Below, piece by piece: positions 1 through 7,635 of a DNA stretch of 15,385 nt. Positions within the stretch are counted from its first letter, which is position 1. The number at the start of each line of letters is the position of its first letter. The stretch is from NCBI GenBank assembly GCA_027577415.1, contig JANBQS010000557.1:1-15385 (forward strand), written 5' to 3'. The notes under the pieces were generated by a model, which was not told the DNA's origin, did not search any database, and was given only the letters and a program-made list of their open reading frames with translations. The translations under genes were made by a program, and so were the position numbers. The DNA comes from Coemansia sp. RSA 922. Lineage: Eukaryota; Kickxellomycota; Kickxellomycetes; Kickxellales; Kickxellaceae.

Positions 1-459
1 TTTGCTGTACATGTCCCGCTGTTGTAGTTTGTTCCGTCAAATACTCCTACACACAGGTCCTCAGAGTACAAATAGTCGCCCACTTTGTCATACCCCGCCC
101 GCCTAAGTAATACTGTCATCTGTAGGTATAGAAAATCGAGAGAATAGGTTGTGAAAAGGGATGTAAGAAAGAAACAATCGCTTGGAGGGGGGCTATTTCT
201 GGGACAAACCCAGAAATCACGCTGGATCCGATTGCCTTGGCTCTTCTTCTTTTTTTCCCTGCAGTTGACATCTCTGTTGGAAAGAAGGGTAAGGGGGGCG
301 ACAAATATTTGAATGGACATGTCGTGTCCTGCATTGTCACGAGAAAAAGTACAAGAAAGAAGTGGCATATTTCGCCTTTTGTGTACTGGTTTGTCACCTG
401 TTGTACCCAGGGCTTTTGTTCAAAGAATATGTACTCACGGTGCTTGTCAACTAGCAGGG

Positions 460-467
460 TATAAAAG
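460..467 (+). promoter_or_regulatory. TATA box of an unassigned plus-strand transcript
   Basis: The sequence TATAAAAG is followed about 50 bp later by a T/C-rich tract like those in front of the real plus-strand genes of this window. An AATAAA lies about 320 bp downstream. No credible protein frame follows; the nearest ATG at 502 opens 57 low-complexity codons ending at 675. This could be the promoter of a non-coding RNA, of a small-protein gene, or a chance match. Confidence 0.35.
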
Positions 468-781
468 TGAGAGCCCCGGCCATCTTCCAGGTAGTTGTCG
501 CATGTGCGAACCTTCTTTTTTCCTCTCTTACTTTTCTCTTTCTTTTTCTCCTTTTTCCTGTCTTCGCACATCATCTCTCTTTCTCTTTCGATATCTATAT
601 ATTTTTTGTCATTTTTCCTGCGCTATAGTCGACGCTAATGCCTCGCCCAATGTCATGCTAATGATATACTTTTAATCTCACTTTTTTCCTTCGCCGCCAC
701 ACCAAAAAAATATGAAAAACGTAAAACACGAACCCCCTTCCTAGCATCTTTCGCCAATACCTTTCCTGTTATACCCCCTTT

Positions 782-787
782 AATAAA
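782..787 (+). terminator. Candidate poly(A) signal AATAAA
   Basis: A perfect AATAAA lies about 320 bp after the TATA box at 460-467 and could end the short unassigned transcript. In AT-rich intergenic DNA this hexamer is common, so the call rests on its spacing only. Confidence 0.25.
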
Positions 788-1207
788 CACTTCCGACCAA
801 ACCCCAAAGTTAAAAATGTGCTTATAAAAATGCTAGTAAAAAAACTAGATAAATTTGCTTAAAACTATGTCGCGCTTCAACACAGCGTATGTGGTAGTGG
901 TGGATACCCTTGCCATGTCCACTATCAATATTAAAGCCAGTCAGCCGTGACTCGTTTGATATAGACAGACACGACTCGGTTCGGTTGCCCAATTAGACAT
1001 TTTTTTGTATAAATAAAAAAGCCGCCAAACGCCTTATTGAGACGTCCTTTGTATCGTACGGAATCAACACCAAGCCCACGGTATTACCAATATAGGCAGC
1101 TGTGAGTGCTATCTGGCGCAATCCACACACTGACAAGGATTCTCACATTCTCCAGATTTAGATAGTTTCTAGCAAGCGTACATACGCAGTGATTTAAAAA
1201 ATATATA

Positions 1208-1213
1208 TTTAAT
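1208..1213 (-). terminator. Candidate poly(A) signal of the first phosphate transporter
   Basis: Read on the minus strand this is ATTAAA, the commonest variant of AATAAA. It begins about a dozen bases after the TAG stop of the transporter gene and is followed by an A/T-rich stretch. Fungal poly(A) signals are loose, so this is only a candidate. Confidence 0.3.
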
Positions 1214-1225
1214 ACATCATATTGT

Positions 1226-2950
1226 CTAGTAGTACTCTTCACGCTCATCACAGATCTCCTCAAGGGTTTTGCCCTTGGACTCTGGGATCCAAAATGTCAC
1301 AAAGAACCCTAGAAGCATAAACAGCGCAAAGATCTGGAGCAAATGGTTGATCCACTCATCCTTGCCTCCAATATCCTTGAGCTGTAAGAAGCCGCCCTGA
1401 GCAACAATAGCGCCCAATTTGCCCATTGCCGCCGAAATGCCGTGCGCTGTTGAGCGAAATCGAGTAGGAAATACCTCGCCGGGTATGACAAACGTTGTAA
1501 CGTTGGGACCAAAGTTTTGAAACAGCTGTGCGAGCGAAAATATAAAGATAAAGGCACCCGAGGACTTGTCCAGAATCTGATGGTACGCAAATCCCAGTAT
1601 CAGATACAGGACCGTAAGCGCGGCAAAGCCCAGCAATTGAATCCGCACTCGACCAAGCCGCTCGATGGTAAATACCGATATCCAATAGCCCGGAACTGAA
1701 CCAAGAATGTTAATGATGATATTGCCGAGACAGTTGCGGATGATGTAGCGTGATGGCCGATCAGCTTTGATATCGCCAGCAAACCCGATAGCGCCGATAA
1801 CTATGGAGCTGTTGAGGTTGATGCCGTAAAAGGCCACATCGAGTGAAAACCAAGCAATGGACGTGCCAAGGAGGACTTTGAGGTGACGCCACTCGCTGAA
1901 ATACTGCGTAAAGGTCTTTACGCGCCGCGGTTGTACTTCATCCGGAATGACAAGTGCCACTTCTGCTGCGTCAGGTGCTGGCTCCTCTGGCACTGGCGAT
2001 GTGCTGCCAGTTGGTGTCTGCTGTGCTAGTAGCTTTTCGCTTTCAGAATCGACCGTTGTCGACTCGTCGCTTGGGCCAAGTTCATTGTCGTTCACATGCC
2101 TGAATCGCTCAGAATCGGTCATGGTCAAGCGCCAATACAATGTGGACACGCCTGGGATGCATCCGACGCCGATAATAATGCGCCAGACGTAGTCCAAATT
2201 CTGCACGTCTCGATCGACACTCTGTGCAAAGCAGGCAAGAACGATTATTGACACAATGGGTGCAAGGACGTTGCCAAAACCTTGGAAGGAAAACACTGCC
2301 GCCATAAGTTTTCCGCGGTTGTGCACACTGGCATACTCTGAGACAATAGTCGCCGTCAGTGGGTAGTCAGATCCAATGCCGAACCCGAGTAGCACACGCC
2401 ATATGAACAGAACGATAAATACGTTGAATCCCTTAACCATGCTACTTGAGAATGCCGAGGCAATAGTAGTGATAATAGCAATCATCAGACCCGCCGAATA
2501 GACCGTGGTCCGACCGACCTTGTCGCCGAGACGGCCCATGATGAGCTGGCCCAAGAGGCAGCCAATCTGTACAGCAATCTTGATGAGGGTATCCCACTTC
2601 TTGGGCACAGTGTTCTGCGCGCTTCCTGCAGCGTCGTTGTAGTATACAAAGCCGAGGATCATGGCGACGATGTTGATAGCAAACATGTCGTAGGCGTCGT
2701 TGAGAAAGGCCACGCCACAAACAGTAAGCTTCTTGATCATCTCCCAATTGGCTCGAGATGAGCGGTCGAGCTGCGCTAGTTCATATTGGCGCTGCAGCAG
2801 TTCCTGGTCGGCATCTACTTGAACGCCGCCATCGTCCACAGTGTTATCGCCCTTGTGCATATCAGATGTAATTGAATCGCTGCTTGCTGATGGTAGCTCT
2901 ACCGAGGCTTCTGTTCTCTGAGCTTCAATTTCGTGGACTAGCTGTGGCAT
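1226..2950 (-). CDS. PHO84: High-affinity inorganic phosphate:H+ symporter, Pho84 type (copy 1)
   Basis: A plasma-membrane major facilitator protein of 574 residues that would import phosphate with protons (PHS family). The first half carries FLNDAYDMF at 82-90, the loop motif GRLGDKVGR at 139-147 and the family signature GFGIGSDYPL at 189-198. Asp85, Asp88, Asp195, Asp371 (in WFSLDVAFYG) and Lys511 (in AAMGKLGA) align with the phosphate- and proton-binding residues known from yeast Pho84. About twelve membrane segments surround a cytoplasmic loop at about 279-345 that is acidic and rich in Ser, Thr and Pro. The C-terminus is WIPESKGKTLEEICDE. The frame stays open upstream to about 3025, but the ATG at 2950 is the only one in that stretch. 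It is a tandem paralogue of the gene at 3655-5325, with different N-terminus and loop, and it uses Leu/Ser codons that the other copy avoids. Family assignment is firm; substrate is inferred. Confidence 0.93.
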   Translation of the reverse strand: MPQLVHEIEAQRTEASVELPSASSDSITSDMHKGDNTVDDGGVQVDADQELLQRQYELAQLDRSSRANWEMIKKLTVCGVAFLNDAYDMFAINIVAMILGFVYYNDAAGSAQNTVPKKWDTLIKIAVQIGCLLGQLIMGRLGDKVGRTTVYSAGLMIAIITTIASAFSSSMVKGFNVFIVLFIWRVLLGFGIGSDYPLTATIVSEYASVHNRGKLMAAVFSFQGFGNVLAPIVSIIVLACFAQSVDRDVQNLDYVWRIIIGVGCIPGVSTLYWRLTMTDSERFRHVNDNELGPSDESTTVDSESEKLLAQQTPTGSTSPVPEEPAPDAAEVALVIPDEVQPRRVKTFTQYFSEWRHLKVLLGTSIAWFSLDVAFYGINLNSSIVIGAIGFAGDIKADRPSRYIIRNCLGNIIINILGSVPGYWISVFTIERLGRVRIQLLGFAALTVLYLILGFAYHQILDKSSGAFIFIFSLAQLFQNFGPNVTTFVIPGEVFPTRFRSTAHGISAAMGKLGAIVAQGGFLQLKDIGGKDEWINHLLQIFALFMLLGFFVTFWIPESKGKTLEEICDEREEYY

Positions 2951-3220
2951 AGCAAAAAGCCTGCCCCCCCACTCAACTACCGAGAAAAAAATGCTTAAAA
3001 ATACAAAATAAAAATATAAGAGCAAGTTGGTGATAGAAAAGGCTTTTGTTCTAGCGCGTAAAAATAATTAAATGTACATGGTGGAGAGTATAAGACAAGA
3101 GCCCCGACTGTGTAAGAAATGGAGAAGAAAAGAGAGAGGGGGAAAAAACTGGAGTGATCTAGGCATACGGCCTTGTTTTACTATTTTTTTTTTTTTTTTT
3201 CGTGAACAAGCATCGGGTGG

Positions 3221-3252
3221 CTTATTGAGCCTTGCCATGTCTTACTGAGCCT
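3221..3252. repeat. Short imperfect direct repeat
   Basis: The 12-mer CTTATTGAGCCT at 3221-3232 recurs with one change (CTTACTGAGCCT) at 3241-3252, a 20-bp period. It lies in the promoter of phosphate transporter copy 1. It may be a pair of factor sites or chance; only two units are present. Confidence 0.3.
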
Positions 3253-3264
3253 AGTGTGTGTGGG

Positions 3265-3283
3265 TACGTGGGATTTGGATTGG
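3265..3283 (-). promoter_or_regulatory. CCAAT box beside a CCCACGTA site, phosphate transporter copy 1
   Basis: Read on the minus strand, a CCAAT pentamer at 3279-3283 precedes CCCACGTA at 3265-3272, about 320 bp before the start codon. CCAAT boxes bind the Hap/NF-Y complex. CACGTA is one base away from the CACGTG core bound by Pho4-type bHLH factors, so phosphate control from it would be weaker, if any. Inference from motif only. Confidence 0.3.
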
Positions 3284-3654
3284 CCGCGGCTCTGGCCTGT
3301 AAATAGCAACAACTAGATCATATCACGCGCGCACTATCATAGCGCTCTGGCACGTACAATCGGGGGGAATATGCCCATGTGTGTGTGACCTACATATTGT
3401 TTGTGAATAAATCTATTGTATCTGCGGCATGGACTATAATTCTAGAATGGTAAAAAAAAAGTGGCGTACTCTCCTCCGAACGACTACTCTGGGCCTCTAC
3501 TTTTGCCCATGTGGGGGAGGGGTGGCGGAGGAGACGCGCACACAATTGCGTATTTGTAAGCACTGGTAAATTAAAAAAGTGAATGATATACAAGCATCGT
3601 CTATTGACATTTACAAGAGCGATAAAATAGAAACAAAAAGTTTTAAAGTTGATC

Positions 3655-5325
3655 TTAGTAGTACTCTTCGCTTTCGTCGCAAATCTCCTCAAGAGTCTTT
3701 CCCTTGGACTCTGGGATCCAGAAAGTGACAAAGAAGCCAATCAACATGAAAAGGGCAAAGATTTGGAGGAGACGATCGATAAAGGCGTTCTTACCGCCAA
3801 TATCCTTGAGCTGCATAAAGCCACCCTGAGCGACAATAGCGCCCAGCTTGCCCATAGCTGCCGAAATGCCGTGGGCCGTAGAACGGAAGCGAGTAGGGAA
3901 GACTTCGCCGGGGATGACGAATGTCGTAACGTTGGGGCCAAAGTTTTGGAACAGCTGAGCGCATGTGAACAGCACGATAAAGCCAGCCACCGACCTGTCC
4001 AGGATCTGGTGGTACGCAAAGCCCAGTACAATGTACAGGACGGTAAGCGCGGCAAAGCCCATGAGCTGAATTTTGATTCGACCAAGGCGCTCGATAGTAA
4101 ACACTGCAATCCAGTAGCCGGGAACGGAGCCGAGGAGGTTGATGATAATGTTACCCAGACAATTGCGGATGATGAATTTCGATGGCTTGTCGTTCTTGAT
4201 GTCGCCAGCAAAACCGATAGCGTCAATGACAATAGAACTGTTAAGGTTGATACCGTAGAACGCTACATCCAGAGCAAACCAGGCGATAGACGTGCCCAAA
4301 AGAACCTTGAGATGACGCCACTCGCTGAAATACTGTGTAAATGTCTTGGCACGGCGAATGGTAGGAGTGAAAGTCTCTGTTGGCTCGACGGGCGTGTGAG
4401 CGACGGAGCTGGCCTCGATACCACGGCCCTCGGCATACTGCTGTTTGGCCAAGAGCTTTTCGCGCAGCATCTCTTCGTCGGCGGTAGCAGCGGCGGCCTT
4501 GGCGGTCTCGAGCTGGAAGCGCTTAGAGTCCTCCATGGTCAGGCGCCAGTACAGAGTGGCAACTCCCGGGACGCAGCCAATGCCAATGATGATGCGCCAG
4601 ACGTAGTCCAGGTTCAGTACGTCGGTGTCGATGCTGCTCTTGAAGCACGCAGTGACTATGATGCCAACGATAGGAGCCATGACATTACCGAAACCCTGGC
4701 ACGAGAATACCGCCGCGATAAGCTTGCCACGGTTGTGCACGCTGGCATACTCAGAGACGATAGTCGCCGTCAGTGGATAGTCAGATCCAATGCCGAATCC
4801 GAGCAATACGCGCCATATGAACAGAACGATAAAGACGTTGAAGCCCTTAACCATGCTGCTAGAGAACGCCGAGGCGATAGTTGTAACGATAGCAATCATC
4901 AGACCTGCAGAGTAGACCGTGGTCCGACCGACCTTGTCGCCGAGACGGCCCATGATAAGCTGGCCCAAGAGGCAGCCAATCTGTACAGCAATCTTGATAA
5001 GCGTATCCCACTTCTTGGGCACGGTGTTCTGCGCGCTTCCAGGGGCGTCGTGGTAATACACAAAGCCGAGCATCATGGCGACGATGTTAATGGCAAACAT
5101 GTCGTAGGCGTCGTTAAGAAAGGCCACGCCGCAAACAGTAAGCTTCTTGATCATCTCCCAGTTAGTTTTGGTCGTGTTGTCGAGATCTTCAAGCTCACGC
5201 TGACGCTGCAGCAACTCGAGATCACGCTTGTCCATATCGAGACCTGAGGCAGCAGCATCATCGACGAACCGAGCCTTTTCGATCTCGGATATATCAGCAG
5301 CACTGCTGGAGTTGTGGAAGCTCAT
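3655..5325 (-). CDS. PHO84: High-affinity inorganic phosphate:H+ symporter, Pho84 type (copy 2)
   Basis: A 556-residue plasma-membrane symporter of the PHS branch of the major facilitator superfamily, predicted to take up phosphate with protons. Key features are FLNDAYDMF at 69-77, GRLGDKVGR at 127-135, GFGIGSDYPL at 176-185, Asp353 in WFALDVAFYG and Lys493 in AAMGKLGA; these include the residues aligned with Pho84 Asp178, Asp358 and Lys492. The central loop (about 265-325) is rich in Ala, Lys and Glu, unlike the acidic loop of copy 1. The start is the first ATG in the frame and gives a hydrophilic N-terminus of normal size. Its codons 27-556 contain no TTA, CTA or TCA, which suggests strong codon selection and high expression. 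The upstream region carries a CACACGTGTG palindrome and a TATA-like box. Family assignment is firm; phosphate as substrate follows from the family. Confidence 0.94.
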   Translation of the reverse strand: MSFHNSSSAADISEIEKARFVDDAAASGLDMDKRDLELLQRQRELEDLDNTTKTNWEMIKKLTVCGVAFLNDAYDMFAINIVAMMLGFVYYHDAPGSAQNTVPKKWDTLIKIAVQIGCLLGQLIMGRLGDKVGRTTVYSAGLMIAIVTTIASAFSSSMVKGFNVFIVLFIWRVLLGFGIGSDYPLTATIVSEYASVHNRGKLIAAVFSCQGFGNVMAPIVGIIVTACFKSSIDTDVLNLDYVWRIIIGIGCVPGVATLYWRLTMEDSKRFQLETAKAAAATADEEMLREKLLAKQQYAEGRGIEASSVAHTPVEPTETFTPTIRRAKTFTQYFSEWRHLKVLLGTSIAWFALDVAFYGINLNSSIVIDAIGFAGDIKNDKPSKFIIRNCLGNIIINLLGSVPGYWIAVFTIERLGRIKIQLMGFAALTVLYIVLGFAYHQILDRSVAGFIVLFTCAQLFQNFGPNVTTFVIPGEVFPTRFRSTAHGISAAMGKLGAIVAQGGFMQLKDIGGKNAFIDRLLQIFALFMLIGFFVTFWIPESKGKTLEEICDESEEYY

Positions 5326-5527
5326 TCGAAATAAAAGGGGGACACAATTAGTCTAGATAGAATATAAAGAAAAACGGATATTATGACAAAATGGAATGGA
5401 GCGAACAGGAGTCGCAGAACAGAGCACGATGGAAAGAAGGGTTGGCTACTGAGCGTCTGGACAAGAGGGAAGATTCTATATTTTTCAAAGAGACAGTAAC
5501 ATCCCTTGGACAAGGCAGGGATAGCGC

Positions 5528-5534
5528 TTTATAT
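5528..5534 (-). promoter_or_regulatory. TATA box of phosphate transporter copy 2
   Basis: On the minus strand the sequence reads ATATAAA followed by GC, about 200 bp before the start codon. The DNA after it becomes T/C-rich, as in the leaders of the other genes here. Position and sequence fit a core promoter; no transcript data are available. Confidence 0.4.
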
Positions 5535-5712
5535 GACCACGAGGTGGGGAGGCGTGGAGGGGGGGGAGAGGCGGCTGTTGCGGAATGGAATATACAGTGT
5601 ACCTCTCCTCCCTCCCTTCTTTGGTGCGGCGACAACGACAGCTGAGTTGTTCTTGGCTTGGTTGTGCAAATGGGGGTAATAGTGAGTAGGCGAATTGGGA
5701 GGCGGCAGACAA

Positions 5713-5722
5713 CACACGTGTG
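5713..5722. promoter_or_regulatory. CACGTG palindrome, candidate Pho4-type site
   Basis: CACACGTGTG is a perfect 10-bp palindrome with the CACGTG core bound by bHLH factors such as Pho4 and Cbf1. It sits about 390 bp before the start codon of phosphate transporter copy 2 and about 180 bp before its TATA box. In yeast PHO84 is induced through such cores under phosphate starvation, so the site is plausible. Optimal Pho4 sites carry CACGTGGG, and this one does not. Confidence 0.4.
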
Positions 5723-6241
5723 GCAACACAAAACGGCCCTTGGCTAAAGTAACGATAGGAATATTTTTTCACAGGTTGCTCAAAGTTCCGCGATGGACTT
5801 ACTCGCTGCTAATCTTGCGATCACCCTTCCCCAGCGGGCCATTTGACAGGCCCGAGTTACCGATGCACAAGCATAGAACAATCGATAAAAGAAAAATCAC
5901 ACTGATGCGTGTACTATAGAGAAGAGTCGGTTATCTATCTAGCACTTGCAGGGATCGAAGCAGATACACAAGCAGTAAAAAAAAAAAGTGGTCTGGTCTG
6001 CGCCAAAACTGCAGTAAGCCTGTTATGATTAGGCTCTATGCCATTCTTCACGCTGTCTAAAACGTGGTATATTTCGGCCAGACTTGCGAGAAAAAAAAAA
6101 AAGGACGCACATGCATAAAAAGTGCGGAGCTCCCAAAGAAGGCTATTGTTGGGGGGAGATAATGAAAAAAAAAGTAAGAGATGCGGACTCTTCAAAATTT
6201 AATTTGGCACAGTGACATTAAGCTAGGTTGATCTTTTTTTT

Positions 6242-7315
6242 TTAGCGCTTGCGGCGCTGACGTAGCACTTGGCCCTTGCCTTGGAACTTGTCTGCCTCGC
6301 TTTTATCAGTGTTACCATCGAGCTCAGATCCAGGAGGCGGCACGAGATCATAGCCAAAGAACAGCGTGCCAATAGACAAGTCCAGCGCCACTGGCTGCTC
6401 TTGAGAGCTATCTGTAGCAGCTACTTGTGGGTTGTTGTTGTCGGGCGTGCTTGCATACGACCGTAGCGATGTCGCCGACGCATTAGCCTTGCTATCCTTG
6501 CTGAGTCTGAATCCGGACCCGCGGAATGCAGCAAAGCGACTACTGGAGAGCTCGCTCTTGGCAGCCTCTTCCTTTTGACGAATATCCTTGGCAATACTAC
6601 TCGACGGACGGCTATTGCCATCAACGGCCATAGAGTGATTGCTGCTACCGCTGGGTGCGCGGACATTGGGCTCGACATAGCCGACAGGAGCGGCAAAATC
6701 GACGCTCAAGTCAGTCTCGACAATGTTGATGGCAGATGGCGAGGGCTTGGTCTCCAGGACAGCAATACGGTACTCGCGGTTATTATACTCGATAGTAACA
6801 ATGTCGCCAACAGTCATGGCAGAAAATTTGCGCAGGGCGTTCTCGAGCACTGCGCGGTGATCAGAGATATCCAAAAAGTCTATCGACTGCGGCTGCAGCT
6901 TAACCAATGATCCATGCAGCAAGGCCACATTAAGCACTTTAACAGGCGAGCCGGGCGACAGATCTAGCGTCTCCATCATCCATTGCGGCAGGTATACGCG
7001 ACCCTCCTCGGCCGTAAACTCGAGCACTCCGCAGTGCGTGCGCCTACTAGTAGCGGCCTCGTCGTTCTCTAGCTTGAACAGCATTGGGTATACAATCTCT
7101 AGCCGGCTTAGCTCCTCGAGTGCAGATGCAGGCATGAATATCTTGCCGCCGTAGTTTGCGTCTGCCTTGTTCCCTGGGTAGGCGGCTACTGGATAGGCGC
7201 TGTAGTAGCGCGAGAACTGGCGCTGACGCATGCGGAGCCCGCCCTGCCGCTGATGTCCAAAGGTCCCGCCGAATCCGCCAAAGCCGAAATTATCACCATC
7301 ATCGTCCGCGTACAT
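6242..7315 (-). CDS. UFD1: UFD1, substrate-recruiting cofactor of Cdc48/p97
   Basis: With Npl4, Ufd1 recruits ubiquitinated substrates to the Cdc48 ATPase for ER-associated degradation and other extraction steps, in cytosol and nucleus. The 357 residues match the yeast size. An FGGFGG-type N-terminus leads to the conserved double-psi barrel (about 34-205): GGKIFMPASALEELSRL at 56-72, YPMLFKL at 76-82, VYLPQWMM at 107-114 and VVETD-like NIVETDL at 197-203. A SHP box FRGSGFRL at 264-271 (F-x-G-x-G-x-x-L) is the known Cdc48-docking motif. The tail contains GTLFFGYDLVPPP and ends in a basic cluster. The frame stays open upstream to 7540, with in-frame ATGs, but that translation is Phe/Tyr/Lys-rich leader; the family begins at the MYADDDGD start chosen here. 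It diverges from the kinase gene across 320 bp. Confidence 0.95.
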   Translation of the reverse strand: MYADDDGDNFGFGGFGGTFGHQRQGGLRMRQRQFSRYYSAYPVAAYPGNKADANYGGKIFMPASALEELSRLEIVYPMLFKLENDEAATSRRTHCGVLEFTAEEGRVYLPQWMMETLDLSPGSPVKVLNVALLHGSLVKLQPQSIDFLDISDHRAVLENALRKFSAMTVGDIVTIEYNNREYRIAVLETKPSPSAINIVETDLSVDFAAPVGYVEPNVRAPSGSSNHSMAVDGNSRPSSSIAKDIRQKEEAAKSELSSSRFAAFRGSGFRLSKDSKANASATSLRSYASTPDNNNPQVAATDSSQEQPVALDLSIGTLFFGYDLVPPPGSELDGNTDKSEADKFQGKGQVLRQRRKR

Positions 7316-7635
7316 TTCAAAAAAAGTAAAAGAATAATAAAGAAATTTAAAATAGAGAAAAGTGAAAGCGATTTTAAAAGGAGCAGAGTGAAAGAAAGAA
7401 GGGCTTTGTTTCTTAAGGAGGTCTTTAATCAGATAATTTTTCAAACTTGTGACGTCGTCAGCATTGATCATAAATTTGCAAGCTCGGAGACGAGCAGGCA
7501 AAGTGGCGGCGCCTCTCATGCGTCTGAGCGATAAGGTCAATTAATGCCCGGGTATCTCTATCGCGCCAAGCTTTGCACGTCTTCTCTCTCTGGCATTTTC
7601 AACTCTTTAGTGTACATTATTTTATTCTTTTACCG
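7316..7635. promoter_or_regulatory. Divergent promoter shared by UFD1 and the CaMK-like kinase
   Basis: The 320 bp between the two start codons must hold both promoters. The UFD1 side is A-rich on the plus strand (T-rich leader on the minus strand). The kinase side is T/C-rich up to its ATG. Between them lie TGACGTCGTCA at 7450-7460 and AAAGTGGC at 7500-7507. No TATAAA stands out on either side. Confidence 0.6.
7450..7460. promoter_or_regulatory. CRE-like site, TGACGTCGTCA
   Basis: The stretch contains TGACGTC and an overlapping inverted GTCGTCA, close to the TGACGTCA bound by ATF/CREB bZIP factors. It lies about 135 bp before the UFD1 start and about 175 bp before the kinase start, so it could serve either gene. 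The call rests on motif similarity only. Confidence 0.35.

Larger units (their letters stand above)
1..1225. other. Intergenic region without a convincing protein gene
   Basis: No frame here has conserved protein character. The open frames on either strand up to about 670 are rich in Phe, Ser and Lys and simply translate T/C- or A/G-rich DNA. The stretch holds a good plus-strand TATA box at 460-467, a long pyrimidine tract at about 508-590 and an AATAAA at 782-787, which together resemble a short transcription unit. From about 840 to 1225 it is the AT-rich 3' flank of the first phosphate transporter, with short open segments of 27 and 49 codons that chance can explain. I saw no tRNA cloverleaf or rRNA. 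A non-coding RNA or a decayed gene remains possible. Confidence 0.6.
2951..3654. other. Intergenic region between the two phosphate transporters
   Basis: About 700 bp hold the 3' flank of copy 2 and the promoter of copy 1. Visible items are a 17-T run at 3184-3200, an imperfect 20-bp tandem repeat at 3221-3252, a TACGTGGG next to a minus-strand CCAAT at 3265-3283, a second CACGTA at 3351-3356 and an A9-GTGGC at 3452-3465. The first 110 bp before the start codon are, on the minus strand, T-rich leader. No CACGTG and no clear minus-strand TATAAA were seen. Open frames are short and of low complexity. Confidence 0.6.
5326..6241. other. Intergenic region: promoter of transporter copy 2 and 3' flank of UFD1
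   Basis: About 900 bp without a credible gene. The part near 5326-5535 is the leader and core promoter of copy 2. A CACACGTGTG palindrome lies at 5713-5722, a 6-bp stem hairpin (CGGGCC/GGCCCG, 8-base loop) at 5835-5854 and an A11-GTGGT at 5977-5992. Open frames at 5381-5731 and 5935-6195 on the minus strand are of low complexity and look like no protein family. The hairpin alone is too small to call an RNA gene. Confidence 0.6.

Noticed and set aside
116..675. Open frames of 75 to 152 codons on both strands
   Set aside because: Their content is Lys-, Ser- and Phe-rich and comes from purine or pyrimidine tracts; they overlap one another and show no family motif.
867..950. Plus-strand 27-codon frame starting MSRFNTAYVVVV
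   Set aside because: Too short to judge, no recognised motif, no clear promoter or leader nearby.
996..1142. Minus-strand open segment of 49 codons including RQIALTAAYIGNTVGLVLIP
   Set aside because: It looks protein-like by eye but lacks an ATG, has no clear splice partners, and an open run of 49 codons is expected by chance fairly often.
3184..3200. Run of 17 T as a retrotransposon poly(A) tail
   Set aside because: No element body or target-site duplication was seen beside it; simple runs are frequent in these promoters.
3649..5247. A 532-codon plus-strand frame as a gene
   Set aside because: It is exactly in register and antisense to the phosphate transporter, begins at TTG, and its translation is charged, repetitive and unlike any family. 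It reflects codon bias of the sense gene.
5835..5854. Hairpin CGGGCC-8-GGCCCG as an RNA gene or terminator
   Set aside because: Six pairs with an eight-base loop and no T run or further helices; this is common by chance and eukaryotic genes do not end at such hairpins.
7498..7510. Proteasome control element (PACE) near UFD1
   Set aside because: The sequence GGCAAAGTGGCGG shares pieces with GGTGGCAAA but does not contain it on either strand.
7316..7540. N-terminal extension of UFD1 to an upstream in-frame ATG
   Set aside because: The frame is open, but the added residues are Phe/Tyr/Lys-rich translation of leader DNA, and UFD1 proteins begin close to the MYADDDGD start.
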